Part shown: one piece after another, positions 28,495 through 35,910 of the stretch
How positions within the stretch are numbered: position 1 is the stretch's first letter
Layout: every line of letters begins with the position of its first letter
Origin: Paraburkholderia sp. BL21I4N1
Lineage (GTDB): Bacteria > Pseudomonadota > Gammaproteobacteria > Burkholderiales > Burkholderiaceae
Assembly (NCBI RefSeq): GCF_002973525.1
Contig: NZ_PVEN01000022.1
Coordinates: 38,022-102,021, forward strand
DNA length: 64,000 nucleotides
Direction of reading: 5' to 3'
Translations under genes and position numbers: made by a program
Notes under the pieces: generated by a model
Seen by the model: only the letters and a program-made list of their open reading frames with translations
Databases searched by the model: none
Told to the model about the DNA's origin: nothing

Positions 28495-28733
28495 CGGAGC
28501 TCCCTGATATGGCCGCTTGCTCGACGCCGCAAGGCTTTGCGGTGCATGGGCGGACAGGTTTCAACCGATGGTAGTGAGCCATTATTCGAGGTGTTATCGA
28601 AATTCGGCAAAGTTCTAGGTGGTCGTCTGCGGGCGCTCTCCGCAGGCGAACGGTGAAGTCCGCAGGATTTGGTAAATGGGCTCGTGGTACTTTCATAGGC
28701 ATTCAACCAGCCCATTTCATTTTTGGCGTCGTT

Positions 28734-29600
28734 ATGAACGAATCAGCCCATCGGGCGCGCTACGAAACCCGGCTCGGCCGCGTGCTCGATCATATTTACG
28801 ACCACCTCGACGAACCGCTCGATATCGATCGACTCGCGGAAATCGCGTGTTTGTCGCCATATCACTGGCATCGGATTTATCAGGCCATGTATGGCGAGAC
28901 GGTCGCGACGACGGTGCGACGTTTGCGCCTGCATCGCGCGGGCGGTTTTCTCGCGAACGGTTCAATGCCGATCACCGAGATTGCTGAGCGCGCCGGCTAT
29001 AGCAGTTTGCAATCTTTCTCGCGCACGTTTCGCGCGGCGTTCGGCGTGCCGCCGGCGCAGTATCGCAAGCAAGGCACGCATAGCCGGTTTCGTCCGGCAC
29101 TTTCTGGAGACAATCAAATGACCCTGCGCGAAGTCACGATTCGACACGTGGAGCCAATGGATGTGTTGTCGATCGATCATGTAGGACCGTATATGCAGAT
29201 CGGCAAAGCGTTCGATGCGCTATTCGGCTGGCTGTCGCAACACAATCTGCTAGCCGGAGAGATGCGCATGATCGGGATTTACTACGACGACCCCGGCGTG
29301 GTCGACGAAAACGCATTGCGTTCGAAGGCCGGCGTGTTGTTACCGCATCCGGTTCAGGCTTCGGTGACGGTGAGCCCACCGGCTTCGATCGCGCATGTGA
29401 AGGGCGGTGAGTACGCGGTGCTGCGGCACCAGGGCCCGTATAGCGATATGCGTGCTGCGTATGAATGGCTGTACGGGACGTGGCTCGTGCAGTCCGGGCG
29501 CGAAGCGGCGGATGCACCGGTGTTCGAGGAATATCTGAACAGCCCGAAGGAGACGGCGCCTGCGGATCTGATTACCGAGATCTGTTTACCGCTGGTTTGA
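28734..29600 (+). CDS. AraC-type regulator with GyrI-like effector domain
   Basis: 288 residues. Residues 1-110 are a double AraC HTH (VLDHIYDHLDEPLDIDRLAEIACLSPYHWHRIYQAMYGETV ... ITEIAERAGYSSLQSFSRTFRAAFGVPPAQYR). Residues 120-288 form a GyrI/Rob-like small-molecule binding domain (IRHVEPMDVLSIDHVGPYMQIGKAFDALFGWL ... YAVLRHQGPYSDMRAAYEWLYGTWL). Such fusions regulate stress or drug response genes. The internal ATG at 28734 was chosen because the HTH begins right after it. It reads away from the eat operon and towards the retron. Confidence 0.9.
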   Translation: MNESAHRARYETRLGRVLDHIYDHLDEPLDIDRLAEIACLSPYHWHRIYQAMYGETVATTVRRLRLHRAGGFLANGSMPITEIAERAGYSSLQSFSRTFRAAFGVPPAQYRKQGTHSRFRPALSGDNQMTLREVTIRHVEPMDVLSIDHVGPYMQIGKAFDALFGWLSQHNLLAGEMRMIGIYYDDPGVVDENALRSKAGVLLPHPVQASVTVSPPASIAHVKGGEYAVLRHQGPYSDMRAAYEWLYGTWLVQSGREAADAPVFEEYLNSPKETAPADLITEICLPLV

Positions 29601-29763
29601 GGCGCCGCGATTGCATTGCCGTTGCACTGCTATTGCGTGGCGGTTTGCCGTTGCTTTGCCTGCTTCGTGCTTGCTTGTGCAGCGCGCTTCGCGGCGACCT
29701 CTCTGGTTTTTATAGTCTTTGTATATGTATACGTAGTAATAGTTAACAAGCCTCGCATCCCGC

Positions 29764-29772
29764 TGTGGATAA
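29764..29772 (-). promoter_or_regulatory. Consensus DnaA box
   Basis: TGTGGATAA, the reverse complement of the consensus TTATCCACA. It borders the AT-rich stretch at 29706-29755. Confidence 0.6.
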
Positions 29773-29947
29773 CTTGAAACTTCGTTTACGGATCAACGCG
29801 CTGCGGAATCCATAACCCTGCGGAGCGTGAGCGGACAGCCTGGCGGAGCCTGGGAAAACTTTTGGGCGGCACAGCGTCGCGGCATCTTTATCAAGGTTTC
29901 GCCCACAACGTGTCCGATGGCTTTTACAAAGGTTGTCCAGAAGGGGC

Positions 29948-29956
29948 TGTGGATAA
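29948..29956 (-). promoter_or_regulatory. Consensus DnaA box
   Basis: A second TGTGGATAA in the same orientation, 184 bp from the first and 31 bp before the retron -35 element. Confidence 0.6.
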
Positions 29957-29986
29957 GTTGAAGGGTTTTTGGGCGATGCCTCGACG

Positions 29987-30016
29987 TTGACAAGGCGCGG
30001 CCCGCTCGCTTATTGT
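29987..30016 (+). promoter_or_regulatory. Promoter of the retron RNA
   Basis: TTGACA (29987-29992), an 18-bp spacer, then TATTGT (30011-30016). Transcription would start about 30022-30024, which is the first base of the predicted a1 arm. That agreement supports both calls. Confidence 0.65.
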
Positions 30017-30022
30017 CGGCTC

Positions 30023-30188
30023 GCGGGACGGCTGGTCAAGCACGCCTGAGTTCGGGCAGCCTACGTTCCAGGCACCACGGGGCTACCCCGTGGATTAGCA
30101 TGATCTCCGCAGTTCGTCGCATGAGCGTCACTTGCGCTTTGCGCAACACGGCTCACGCAGCACAAGACGCGTTGACTGGTCGGCCCGC
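30023..30188 (+). ncRNA. Retron msr-msd RNA
   Basis: Predicted 166-nt retron RNA. The 5' end (30023-30039) pairs with the 3' end (30172-30188) over 17 positions with three G-U wobbles and one mismatch: these are a1 and a2. The a1 arm ends in AA, and the next bases GC form the AGC motif, so the branching guanosine would be G30040. The msr part has two hairpins, GCCTG-AGTT-CGGGC (30044-30057) and the strong CCACGGGG-CTA-CCCCGTGG (30075-30093). The msd part (about 30094-30171) has a long hairpin centred on TTGCGC-TTT-GCGCAA, with TGAGC/GCTCA and CGTCGC / GC..GACG outside it. The a2 end lies 11 bp before the reverse transcriptase start. Structure is folded by eye, not computed. Confidence 0.75.
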
Positions 30189-30199
30189 CCCTCTTCTCT

Positions 30200-31573
30200 A
30201 TGCCTTCCTCTTACCTGCAGTACGTTGCCAATGCGATTGCCGACGCCATGCTGGCCGGTCCCGCTCAGCCCGCGTCGATCGTCGAGCGGATGACGCTCGC
30301 GTTGGGTGCGCCGGCCGACTGGATGAGCGGATTGGCGCGGCGAATTTCGCGACGATTCGGCAAGCGGTGGGATAGCGTCGGTCGTCATGAACTGTCGGCG
30401 GTGATTGCCGAACATGCGCTGTTCGTCGCCGCGTGGCAGAGTGAAAACCGTCCGCGCGTGGTGCGTGTGCTGACGCGACCGCCGGTTCAGCGCCAGGCGC
30501 CGCCTTGGTTGCACGGCGTCACGTTGCCCCAGTTGCCCACGCTTGCGGATCTGGCCGACTGGCTGGAAGTCGAGCCGGAGGAACTGGACTGGTTCGCGGA
30601 TCGCTGGCGGGCACCGTCTCACGCCGCGGCAACACCACTGCACCACTATTCGTACAAGGCGATCGAGAAGCGCGACGGTCGATGCCGAATCATCGAAATT
30701 CCGAAATCGCGTTTGCGGACTGTGCAGCGGAAGGTGCTGCATGGCTTGCTCGACCGCATTCCGGTACACGATGCGGCGCATGGGTTCCGGCGCGGCAGGA
30801 ATACGCTGAGCTTCGCTTCGCCTCATGCGGCGAAAGCGGTGGTGATTCGCTTCGATCTGACGGATTTTTTTGCGTCGGTTCATGCCGGTCGCGTTTACTC
30901 AGCGTTTCGTGATTTTGGTTATCCATTGGCAGTTGCTCGCTCACTGACCGCGTTGTGTACCAACCGTGTGCCGAGTGGTCGCCTGCTTGAAGCCGACGTG
31001 CGTGAGCGGATCGATTGGCTTGAGCGGCAGCGCTACCGGAACCGACATTTGCCGCAAGGCGCGCCGACCTCGCCTGCGTTGGCGAACCTGTGCGCCTATC
31101 GACTCGACCTTCGGCTTGCGGGGCTCGCGCGATCCGTCGGTGCGACTTACACGCGCTATGCCGACGATCTCGCCTTTTCCGGCGATGAAGATCTCGCACG
31201 AATTGCCGAGCGCTTATCGATCCGCGTTGCAGCGATTGCGATCGAAGAAGGCTTTTCGCTTAACTTCAGGAAGACGCGCTTAATGCGTCGTGGGGCACGG
31301 CAACATCTGGCCGGGGTGGTGGTGAATCGCCATCCGAATCTCGCGCGGCCAACGTTCGATACGCTGAAGGCGATTCTCACCAATTGTGTGAGGCATGGGC
31401 CGGAGTCGCAGAACCGTGAGGCGCATGCGGATTTTCGGGCGCATCTCGCGGGACGTGTCGCGCATCTGACGATGCTGAATGCGGGGAGAGGTGCGAAATT
31501 GATGGCGATATTCGAGCGGATTGTTTGGGAGCGGGGTGAAGATGGGCCGGTAGTGCGTGAACCGAATGCCTGA
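30200..31573 (+). CDS. Retron-type reverse transcriptase with N-terminal extension
   Basis: 457 residues. The catalytic part starts near 150: AHGFRRGRN (about 193-201), motif A VVIRFDLTDFFASV (214-227, Asp219), motif B LPQGAPTSPALANL (284-297), motif C YTRYADDLAFSG (317-328, the catalytic YADD), then FSLNFRKTRLM and HLAGVVVN (369-376), which stands where retron enzymes have the VTG motif. The first 150 residues are helical and share no domain I recognise; long N-terminal extensions are known from myxobacterial retron enzymes. No maturase or endonuclease domain is present, which argues against a group II intron. The retron RNA ends 11 bp before the ATG, and no clear Shine-Dalgarno is seen. No intact effector gene follows. 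Confidence 0.92.
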   Translation: MPSSYLQYVANAIADAMLAGPAQPASIVERMTLALGAPADWMSGLARRISRRFGKRWDSVGRHELSAVIAEHALFVAAWQSENRPRVVRVLTRPPVQRQAPPWLHGVTLPQLPTLADLADWLEVEPEELDWFADRWRAPSHAAATPLHHYSYKAIEKRDGRCRIIEIPKSRLRTVQRKVLHGLLDRIPVHDAAHGFRRGRNTLSFASPHAAKAVVIRFDLTDFFASVHAGRVYSAFRDFGYPLAVARSLTALCTNRVPSGRLLEADVRERIDWLERQRYRNRHLPQGAPTSPALANLCAYRLDLRLAGLARSVGATYTRYADDLAFSGDEDLARIAERLSIRVAAIAIEEGFSLNFRKTRLMRRGARQHLAGVVVNRHPNLARPTFDTLKAILTNCVRHGPESQNREAHADFRAHLAGRVAHLTMLNAGRGAKLMAIFERIVWERGEDGPVVREPNA

Positions 31574-31642
31574 AATCAGTGGTTGCAAGCTCCTAATCCC
31601 GCCGGCCACGCGAGTACTTCCCGACTTGACTACGATAATTAG

Positions 31643-31958
31643 ATGGGTCGCTGGCGTCTAGCTGCTTGCGACGCAGATCATTGTTTCCTCCGGCCTGCTG
31701 TCGAGACCTCAGCAAACCGATCTCGCCATCGTCTATGGTAACAAGGTTCATGTGGACGCCAGCACGTCGTCGCGGCTAGCAGCGCGACTTGACGAGGCGC
31801 GTCTGTGCTACGAGAAAGGGCCGTGTCGCGAGATCGTGTTGAATGGCGGCATCGACAAACACGGCACCGATGAAGCGCTCGCCATGAAGCGTGATCTCGT
31901 CAGCCTGAGAGTTCCTAGCTTTCGTACAATCGAAAACGCATTAAAGCACCATGATTAA
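31643..31958 (+). pseudogene. Fragment of a DUF218 (YdcF/ElyC-like) protein
   Basis: The frame ending at 31958 reads SSGLLSRPQQTDLAIVYGNKV, then ARLDEARLCYEKG and REIVLNGGIDKHGTDEALAMKRDLV, an N-terminal half of a DUF218 domain (the GGIDKHGTDEA loop is diagnostic). The apparent start MGRWRL at 31643 is in another frame, so there is a +1 frameshift near 31665, and the protein stops halfway through the domain. It is a decayed gene. It directly follows the reverse transcriptase gene but no functional link is evident. Confidence 0.7.
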
Positions 31959-32168
31959 TGCGACAGCGAAGAGCAGTGGCGAACAAACTAGCTGTCCAAG
32001 GAAATACCTTACCGGCGAACGAAGGCTCAAGCGTGGGCCGACTGCTACGCGAACCACCTTGGCCATATGTGTCGATGATTCCTGAACCGAAGTGGGCAGA
32101 CGGCGCAGAATCGTAAGATGTCGATTCCTCACGGACAACGACTACCCGCGCTACGGCGATATCCACAC
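31959..32168. other. Degraded accessory DNA
   Basis: About 200 bp between the DUF218 fragment and the frameshifted ORF. Open frames here have no protein-like character. Confidence 0.4.
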
Positions 32169-32460
32169 TCAAAATTCGTCTGTGCGACGGCGAAACGTTG
32201 CATTCCGTGCAATCGAGCGTGCCACGAAGAGCATCGATTCCCGTGTATGTTCGCCGCTTCTTTCAGCATCGCGCCAACGCTCCTGCTCCTTATGCTTTGC
32301 AGCATGGAGGTACTCGTCCTTCAGCGCGTCGTCGGCTTGATTTTCCAAGATGAGGACCGGGCCGGAAAGGCGGGTGGATCTACGTCAATGATGCGACACT
32401 ATCTTCGTCTAGTAGGTCGAGGTGCGTGTCGAACGAGCGCTGTGCTGACCCGGCGATCAT
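32169..32460 (-). pseudogene. Frameshifted small ORF of unknown function
   Basis: A 26-codon ORF starting at ATG 32460 (MIAGSAQRSFDTHLDLLDED, GGAGC upstream) stops at 32380. A second frame continues to 32169 and encodes a charged, helix-prone stretch (NQADDALKDEYLHAAKHKEQ followed by RWRDAERSGEHTRESMLF). Together they look like one gene broken by a frameshift. I recognise no family. Confidence 0.35.
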
Positions 32461-32477
32461 GCTAGATGCTCCGATAT

Positions 32478-33119
32478 CTAGTGTCCGCGTACAAGAAACA
32501 CTACGGGAGGCAATATAGACAGCAAGATGAATGCGAGTAGGCGTAACCGCAGATCGATGCTTCCTACATGGCGTAGAAATCCGTCATCCTCGTTTGTTGA
32601 TCGCATCAAGCTTGCGAAGCACCAAAGTGAAAAATTGAGCACGAACAGTTCGAGCATAAGTAGAGCGATGCCGGTGCCAGTGAGCCAAGCCGTCCACAAC
32701 TCGAGTTTTGACAGTGAAGACGGCAGCTGAGCTCCAATTTTTCCGATCAAAAGGCCGATGGCTAAACCACCCATCCCGTAAGTGTTGATCAAAACTTGAT
32801 ATGCCCCGGTAGCAATAAATTTGATCTTCGGGAACAGCACTGCTAGACCGAAAAGTACTAAACCGAGCATACCCACCACGTTCCATATATGTGGACCTAT
32901 TCCATCAGAAATAGCGGCTTCCAGATAACTAGCGGGTAGTTGGTTTTTGAAGCGTATGATAAACAACACGGCGACCGTAGCCGGTGCCGCCCACCAAAAT
33001 GCAACCCTCAATCCCTCTATCGGTACGATTGCGGCCCAAAAAAATGAGCGGTTGAACGGGGCCAATTGAGCCTTGAGGTACGAGCGAGCGTTAGATAGCT
33101 GGTGCGTGAAGTTTTGCAT
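32478..33119 (-). CDS. Polytopic membrane protein of unknown function
   Basis: 213 residues with about five hydrophobic segments (for example VAFWWAAPATVAVLFIIRF, VVGMLGLVLFGLAVLF, MGGLAIGLLIGKIGA, TGIALLMLELFVLNFSLWCF, LAFILLSILPPVVFLV). No signature I recognise. Base composition is lower in GC than the flanking core genes, as in the rest of this accessory region. It could be an orphan immunity protein of the adjacent type VI cargo island, or unrelated cargo; neither can be shown. Confidence 0.6.
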   Translation of the reverse strand: MQNFTHQLSNARSYLKAQLAPFNRSFFWAAIVPIEGLRVAFWWAAPATVAVLFIIRFKNQLPASYLEAAISDGIGPHIWNVVGMLGLVLFGLAVLFPKIKFIATGAYQVLINTYGMGGLAIGLLIGKIGAQLPSSLSKLELWTAWLTGTGIALLMLELFVLNFSLWCFASLMRSTNEDDGFLRHVGSIDLRLRLLAFILLSILPPVVFLVRGH

Positions 33120-33202
33120 GCGACGTATGAGAGTTGAGAGCAGCCGTAAAGATCCATCGTATAAGGTTTGAATCGCACCGGGAATCGTGGAGGCCCGCTG
33201 GT

Positions 33203-34240
33203 TTAAGTTAATGCGGGCACGTCAACGATGCTTCTTAGTTGCTCATGGTAGTTTGCCTCAGCTTCAGCGGGCGGGATATAGCTCAGCGGCTCCATCAATC
33301 GATGATGGTTGTACCAGGTCACCCATTCCAACGTGGCAAGCTCGACGGATTCCCGCGTTTTCCATGGGGCACGCCGATGAATCAGTTCCGTCTTGTACAG
33401 GCCGTTGATCGTTTCAGCCAGCGCGTTGTCGTACTTGTCGCCACGACTGCCGACCGCAGGCTCGATGCCAGCTTCGACCAAACGTTCGCTGTAGCGAATG
33501 CTGACCGTATTGGGAACCCTTGGTCGGAATGGTGTATCAACGTCCCGTCCTCGCCTGGTTGCCGCGCATACAGCGCCTGTTCAAGTGCATCCAGAACGAA
33601 GTCTGTGGTCATCTACGAAATGACTCGCCAGCCAACGATACGGCGAGCGAACACGTCGATCACGAACGCCACGTAAACCAGCCTTGCCACGTTGAAACGT
33701 ACGTGAAGTCCGACACTCAGAGCTGATTCGGTCGCTGCGCCTCGAATTGCCGGTTGACCCGGTCCAGCGGGCGCGGTGCGCTCCTGTCGGCAATCGTGGT
33801 GCGAATCCGCTTGCCGCGAACTGCGCCACGCAGACCTTGCAGTTTCATTAGTCGACCCACGGTGCAGCGTGCAACCGCAATGCCCTCCCGGTTCATCTGC
33901 TTCTAGACCTTCGGCACGCCATAGACCTGCATGTTGGCCTGTCAGACACGACTGATCTCGGGTTGCAGAATCTCATCGCGTTTCGCGCGGGCACAGAGTC
34001 TGGACGGATCGAGAAGCTGTGCTGCATGACGTCGGCAGCCCGACGGGGCAATCCGCAAGACCTTGCAGATCGGCTCAACCCCGAAGGTGGCGCGATGCTG
34101 ATCGACAAAGGCCTTCAGGACTTGAAACGGCGGTCGAGCTCCGCCTTGGCGAAAAACGCGCTTGCGACCTTGAGAATCTCGTTGGGACGACGCAACAGTC
34201 CCAACAGATGCCCGCCGCGGCACCTCGAGTAGAAGGCCCC
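33203..34240 (-). pseudogene. IS3-family transposase remnant (orfA end plus orfB)
   Basis: Read on the minus strand from 34240: an orfA C-terminus (NEILKVASAFFAKAELDRRF), then an orfB with VEPICKVLRIAPSG, VNRQFEAQRPNQL, SDFTYVSTWQG, VYVAFVIDVFARRIVGWRV, the DDE-region LIHHSDQG and the C-terminal YDNALAETINGLYKTELIHRRAPW. At least four in-frame stops (two near 33904-33943, one replacing the Trp of NQLW, one near 33610) and frameshifts near 33690 and 33510 make it non-functional. The orfB C-terminus, 33203-33481, is still open. It separates the type VI island from the retron side. Confidence 0.85.
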
Positions 34241-34246
34241 GTTCCC

Positions 34247-35026
34247 CTAATCGGCCACAAACACTGGCTTGCGATGTTCCCTCTCCAGCTTTCTCGGTAA
34301 GCTGACCATCACGAGATAGATGCGAACGAGCAGACCAACAAACCAAAGCGACACTGGCATACCCAGCACCGCCAAGGCGAACAGCACGCCGTCCGGCCCA
34401 AAGTTTGACGACAGTAGCCGATCCAGTATCAGATAGAACGGAGCGATACCGAAGACGATATAAGAATAGATTTTTGGAAACGGCGAACGCTCTTTATTGA
34501 GCCGCTCGAACTGTGCCATTCCGGCTTGGGTTCGATAACGAAAGTCAGATGCGTTCTCTTCAAAGGCCCGTTTGACGAAAGAGGTTTTCGTGATCGTATG
34601 CATCACCATTTGCCTCGACATGACGACCCAGTACAGCGTCAACGCAATCCCGCCCAGAAGGCCCGGCCAACGCAAAACGGATGACATCGGTGCAAACACG
34701 AAATAGTAGAAGTAGGCAAATATGCCAAAGAAGAAATACATGGAAATTGTCGCAATCGATAATATCAGACCGCATACCCACAGCAGGTTCGAACGGCGGT
34801 ACATCATCGAGACGGTCAACGGTAAGAAGAGGCAAACCAGCGTAACCAGTAGTCCGATTTTCCACGGCCATCCGGATACCGCAAAATCGTCAGCATATGC
34901 GGCGTACGAAACACCGGTGCCGAGCAAAGGCAGCAACAGGTTCACCGGTGTGGCCCTCTTCGTCATCTCCCAGATCAAATCTTTCGGTTCTACCGGCAAC
35001 TTCGTTGTCGATGTTAATGTCCGCAT
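34247..35026 (-). CDS. Polytopic membrane protein, putative T6SS immunity paralogue 2
   Basis: 259 residues, with about six hydrophobic segments. The last 36 residues (MPVSLWFVGLLVRIYLVMVSLPRKLEREHRKPV) closely match those of the protein encoded upstream at 35156-35908, and the two share the same pattern throughout (YFYYFVFAPM... / YYFYFLFAPM...). They are tandem paralogues. Position right after a candidate membrane-targeting effector suggests immunity proteins that protect the inner membrane. Its stop lies beside the IS3 remnant. The start is uncertain, since coding-like sequence in another frame precedes it at 35027-35126. Confidence 0.65.
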   Translation of the reverse strand: MRTLTSTTKLPVEPKDLIWEMTKRATPVNLLLPLLGTGVSYAAYADDFAVSGWPWKIGLLVTLVCLFLPLTVSMMYRRSNLLWVCGLILSIATISMYFFFGIFAYFYYFVFAPMSSVLRWPGLLGGIALTLYWVVMSRQMVMHTITKTSFVKRAFEENASDFRYRTQAGMAQFERLNKERSPFPKIYSYIVFGIAPFYLILDRLLSSNFGPDGVLFALAVLGMPVSLWFVGLLVRIYLVMVSLPRKLEREHRKPVFVAD

Positions 35027-35155
35027 CGAAGGTCACTTTCCCGTAGATACACCGAAACGGCATGTACTTCACCCGATAGGCATCGTGGTCCTTGTGTACC
35101 CGCTGTTCCAGGTACGTGACCGACACATGTTCTGTAGACTTGCCCCACTCTATAC

Positions 35156-35908
35156 CTATTCAATCAGGACAACGGGCTTGCCCTGCAAACGCTCAAGCGT
35201 CAATGGCAAATGAACCATAACCAGGTATTGCCTTACCAGCAGTCCGGCGACCCAAAGTGAGACAGGAAACATGATGACGGCTCCCACGAACAGAGCGCCA
35301 TGTGATCCGAAGTATGGGGAGAGAATGCGGCCTAACACCAGCGAAAATGGTGCGACAAGCATGACAAGCCACATATGTAGCTTGCCCGAAGGACTTCTTG
35401 CCTTGATGAACGCCTCAAGCTTCGCCATATTTGCGAGTTTGTAGTGAAGTGCGTCGCCCACGTCTTCAAACGACTGTCCGACGAACTTCGAAGTTGCGAG
35501 TGCCTGGCGCACATCCCGTCCGGTCAACGTCATCCAGTACGCAGTCAACGCCAAACCGCCCCCAACACCTATCACATGAAAAATCACGGGCATCGGCGCG
35601 AACAAGAAATAGAAATAGTAGAAGGTCACCCCAAACGTGAAATAGACCGACCCAGTAGCGAAGATTCCGGCCAGACCCGCGGAACGCAGGCGAGATGCTC
35701 CCTTATCAGCAAGACCGAACACAACCGGAAATACGATGCAAACAACAAGCATCGCCACCGCCAGTTGTCCCGGCATGAACGATGTTTTGAAAACGCGGCC
35801 GTAGAAAAAAAAGGTGATTGCTGCACAGAAGACGTTCAATACGATCGAGATTGGAACAGACCGGAAGATTAGCTTCCAGACTTCACTGCGCATTTTGGGC
35901 GACGTCAT
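35156..35908 (-). CDS. Polytopic membrane protein, putative T6SS immunity paralogue 1
   Basis: 250 residues with six or so membrane segments (VLNVFCAAITFFFYG, LAVAMLVVCIVFPVVFGLA, FTFGVTFYYFYFLFAPMPVIFHVIGVGGGLALTAYW...). It starts 2 bp after the stop of the candidate effector at 35911, a spacing typical of effector-immunity pairs. Paralogue of the next gene downstream. I do not recognise the family; immunity is inferred from context and topology. Confidence 0.7.
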   Translation of the reverse strand: MTSPKMRSEVWKLIFRSVPISIVLNVFCAAITFFFYGRVFKTSFMPGQLAVAMLVVCIVFPVVFGLADKGASRLRSAGLAGIFATGSVYFTFGVTFYYFYFLFAPMPVIFHVIGVGGGLALTAYWMTLTGRDVRQALATSKFVGQSFEDVGDALHYKLANMAKLEAFIKARSPSGKLHMWLVMLVAPFSLVLGRILSPYFGSHGALFVGAVIMFPVSLWVAGLLVRQYLVMVHLPLTLERLQGKPVVLIE

Positions 35909-35910
35909 AT

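Larger units (their letters stand above)
29601..29986. other. Long intergenic region with DnaA boxes upstream of the retron
   Basis: No convincing ORF in 386 bp. From 29706 to 29755 it is AT-rich (TATAGTCTTTGTATATGTATAC...AGTTAAC), the rest GC-rich. It carries two consensus DnaA boxes, annotated separately. Promoter or origin-like function cannot be decided from sequence. Confidence 0.5.

Noticed and set aside
30200..31573. Group II intron or diversity-generating retroelement
   Set aside because: No maturase/endonuclease domain, no intron domain V-like RNA and no template/variable repeat pair seen; the upstream RNA fits a retron.
31915..32172. 85-codon minus-strand ORF
   Set aside because: TTG start, no protein-like composition, overlaps the DUF218 fragment end.
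34890..35126. 78-codon minus-strand ORF before immunity paralogue 2
   Set aside because: First 40 codons look somewhat coding, but the rest overlaps the membrane protein gene in another frame; kept only as a note on the uncertain start.
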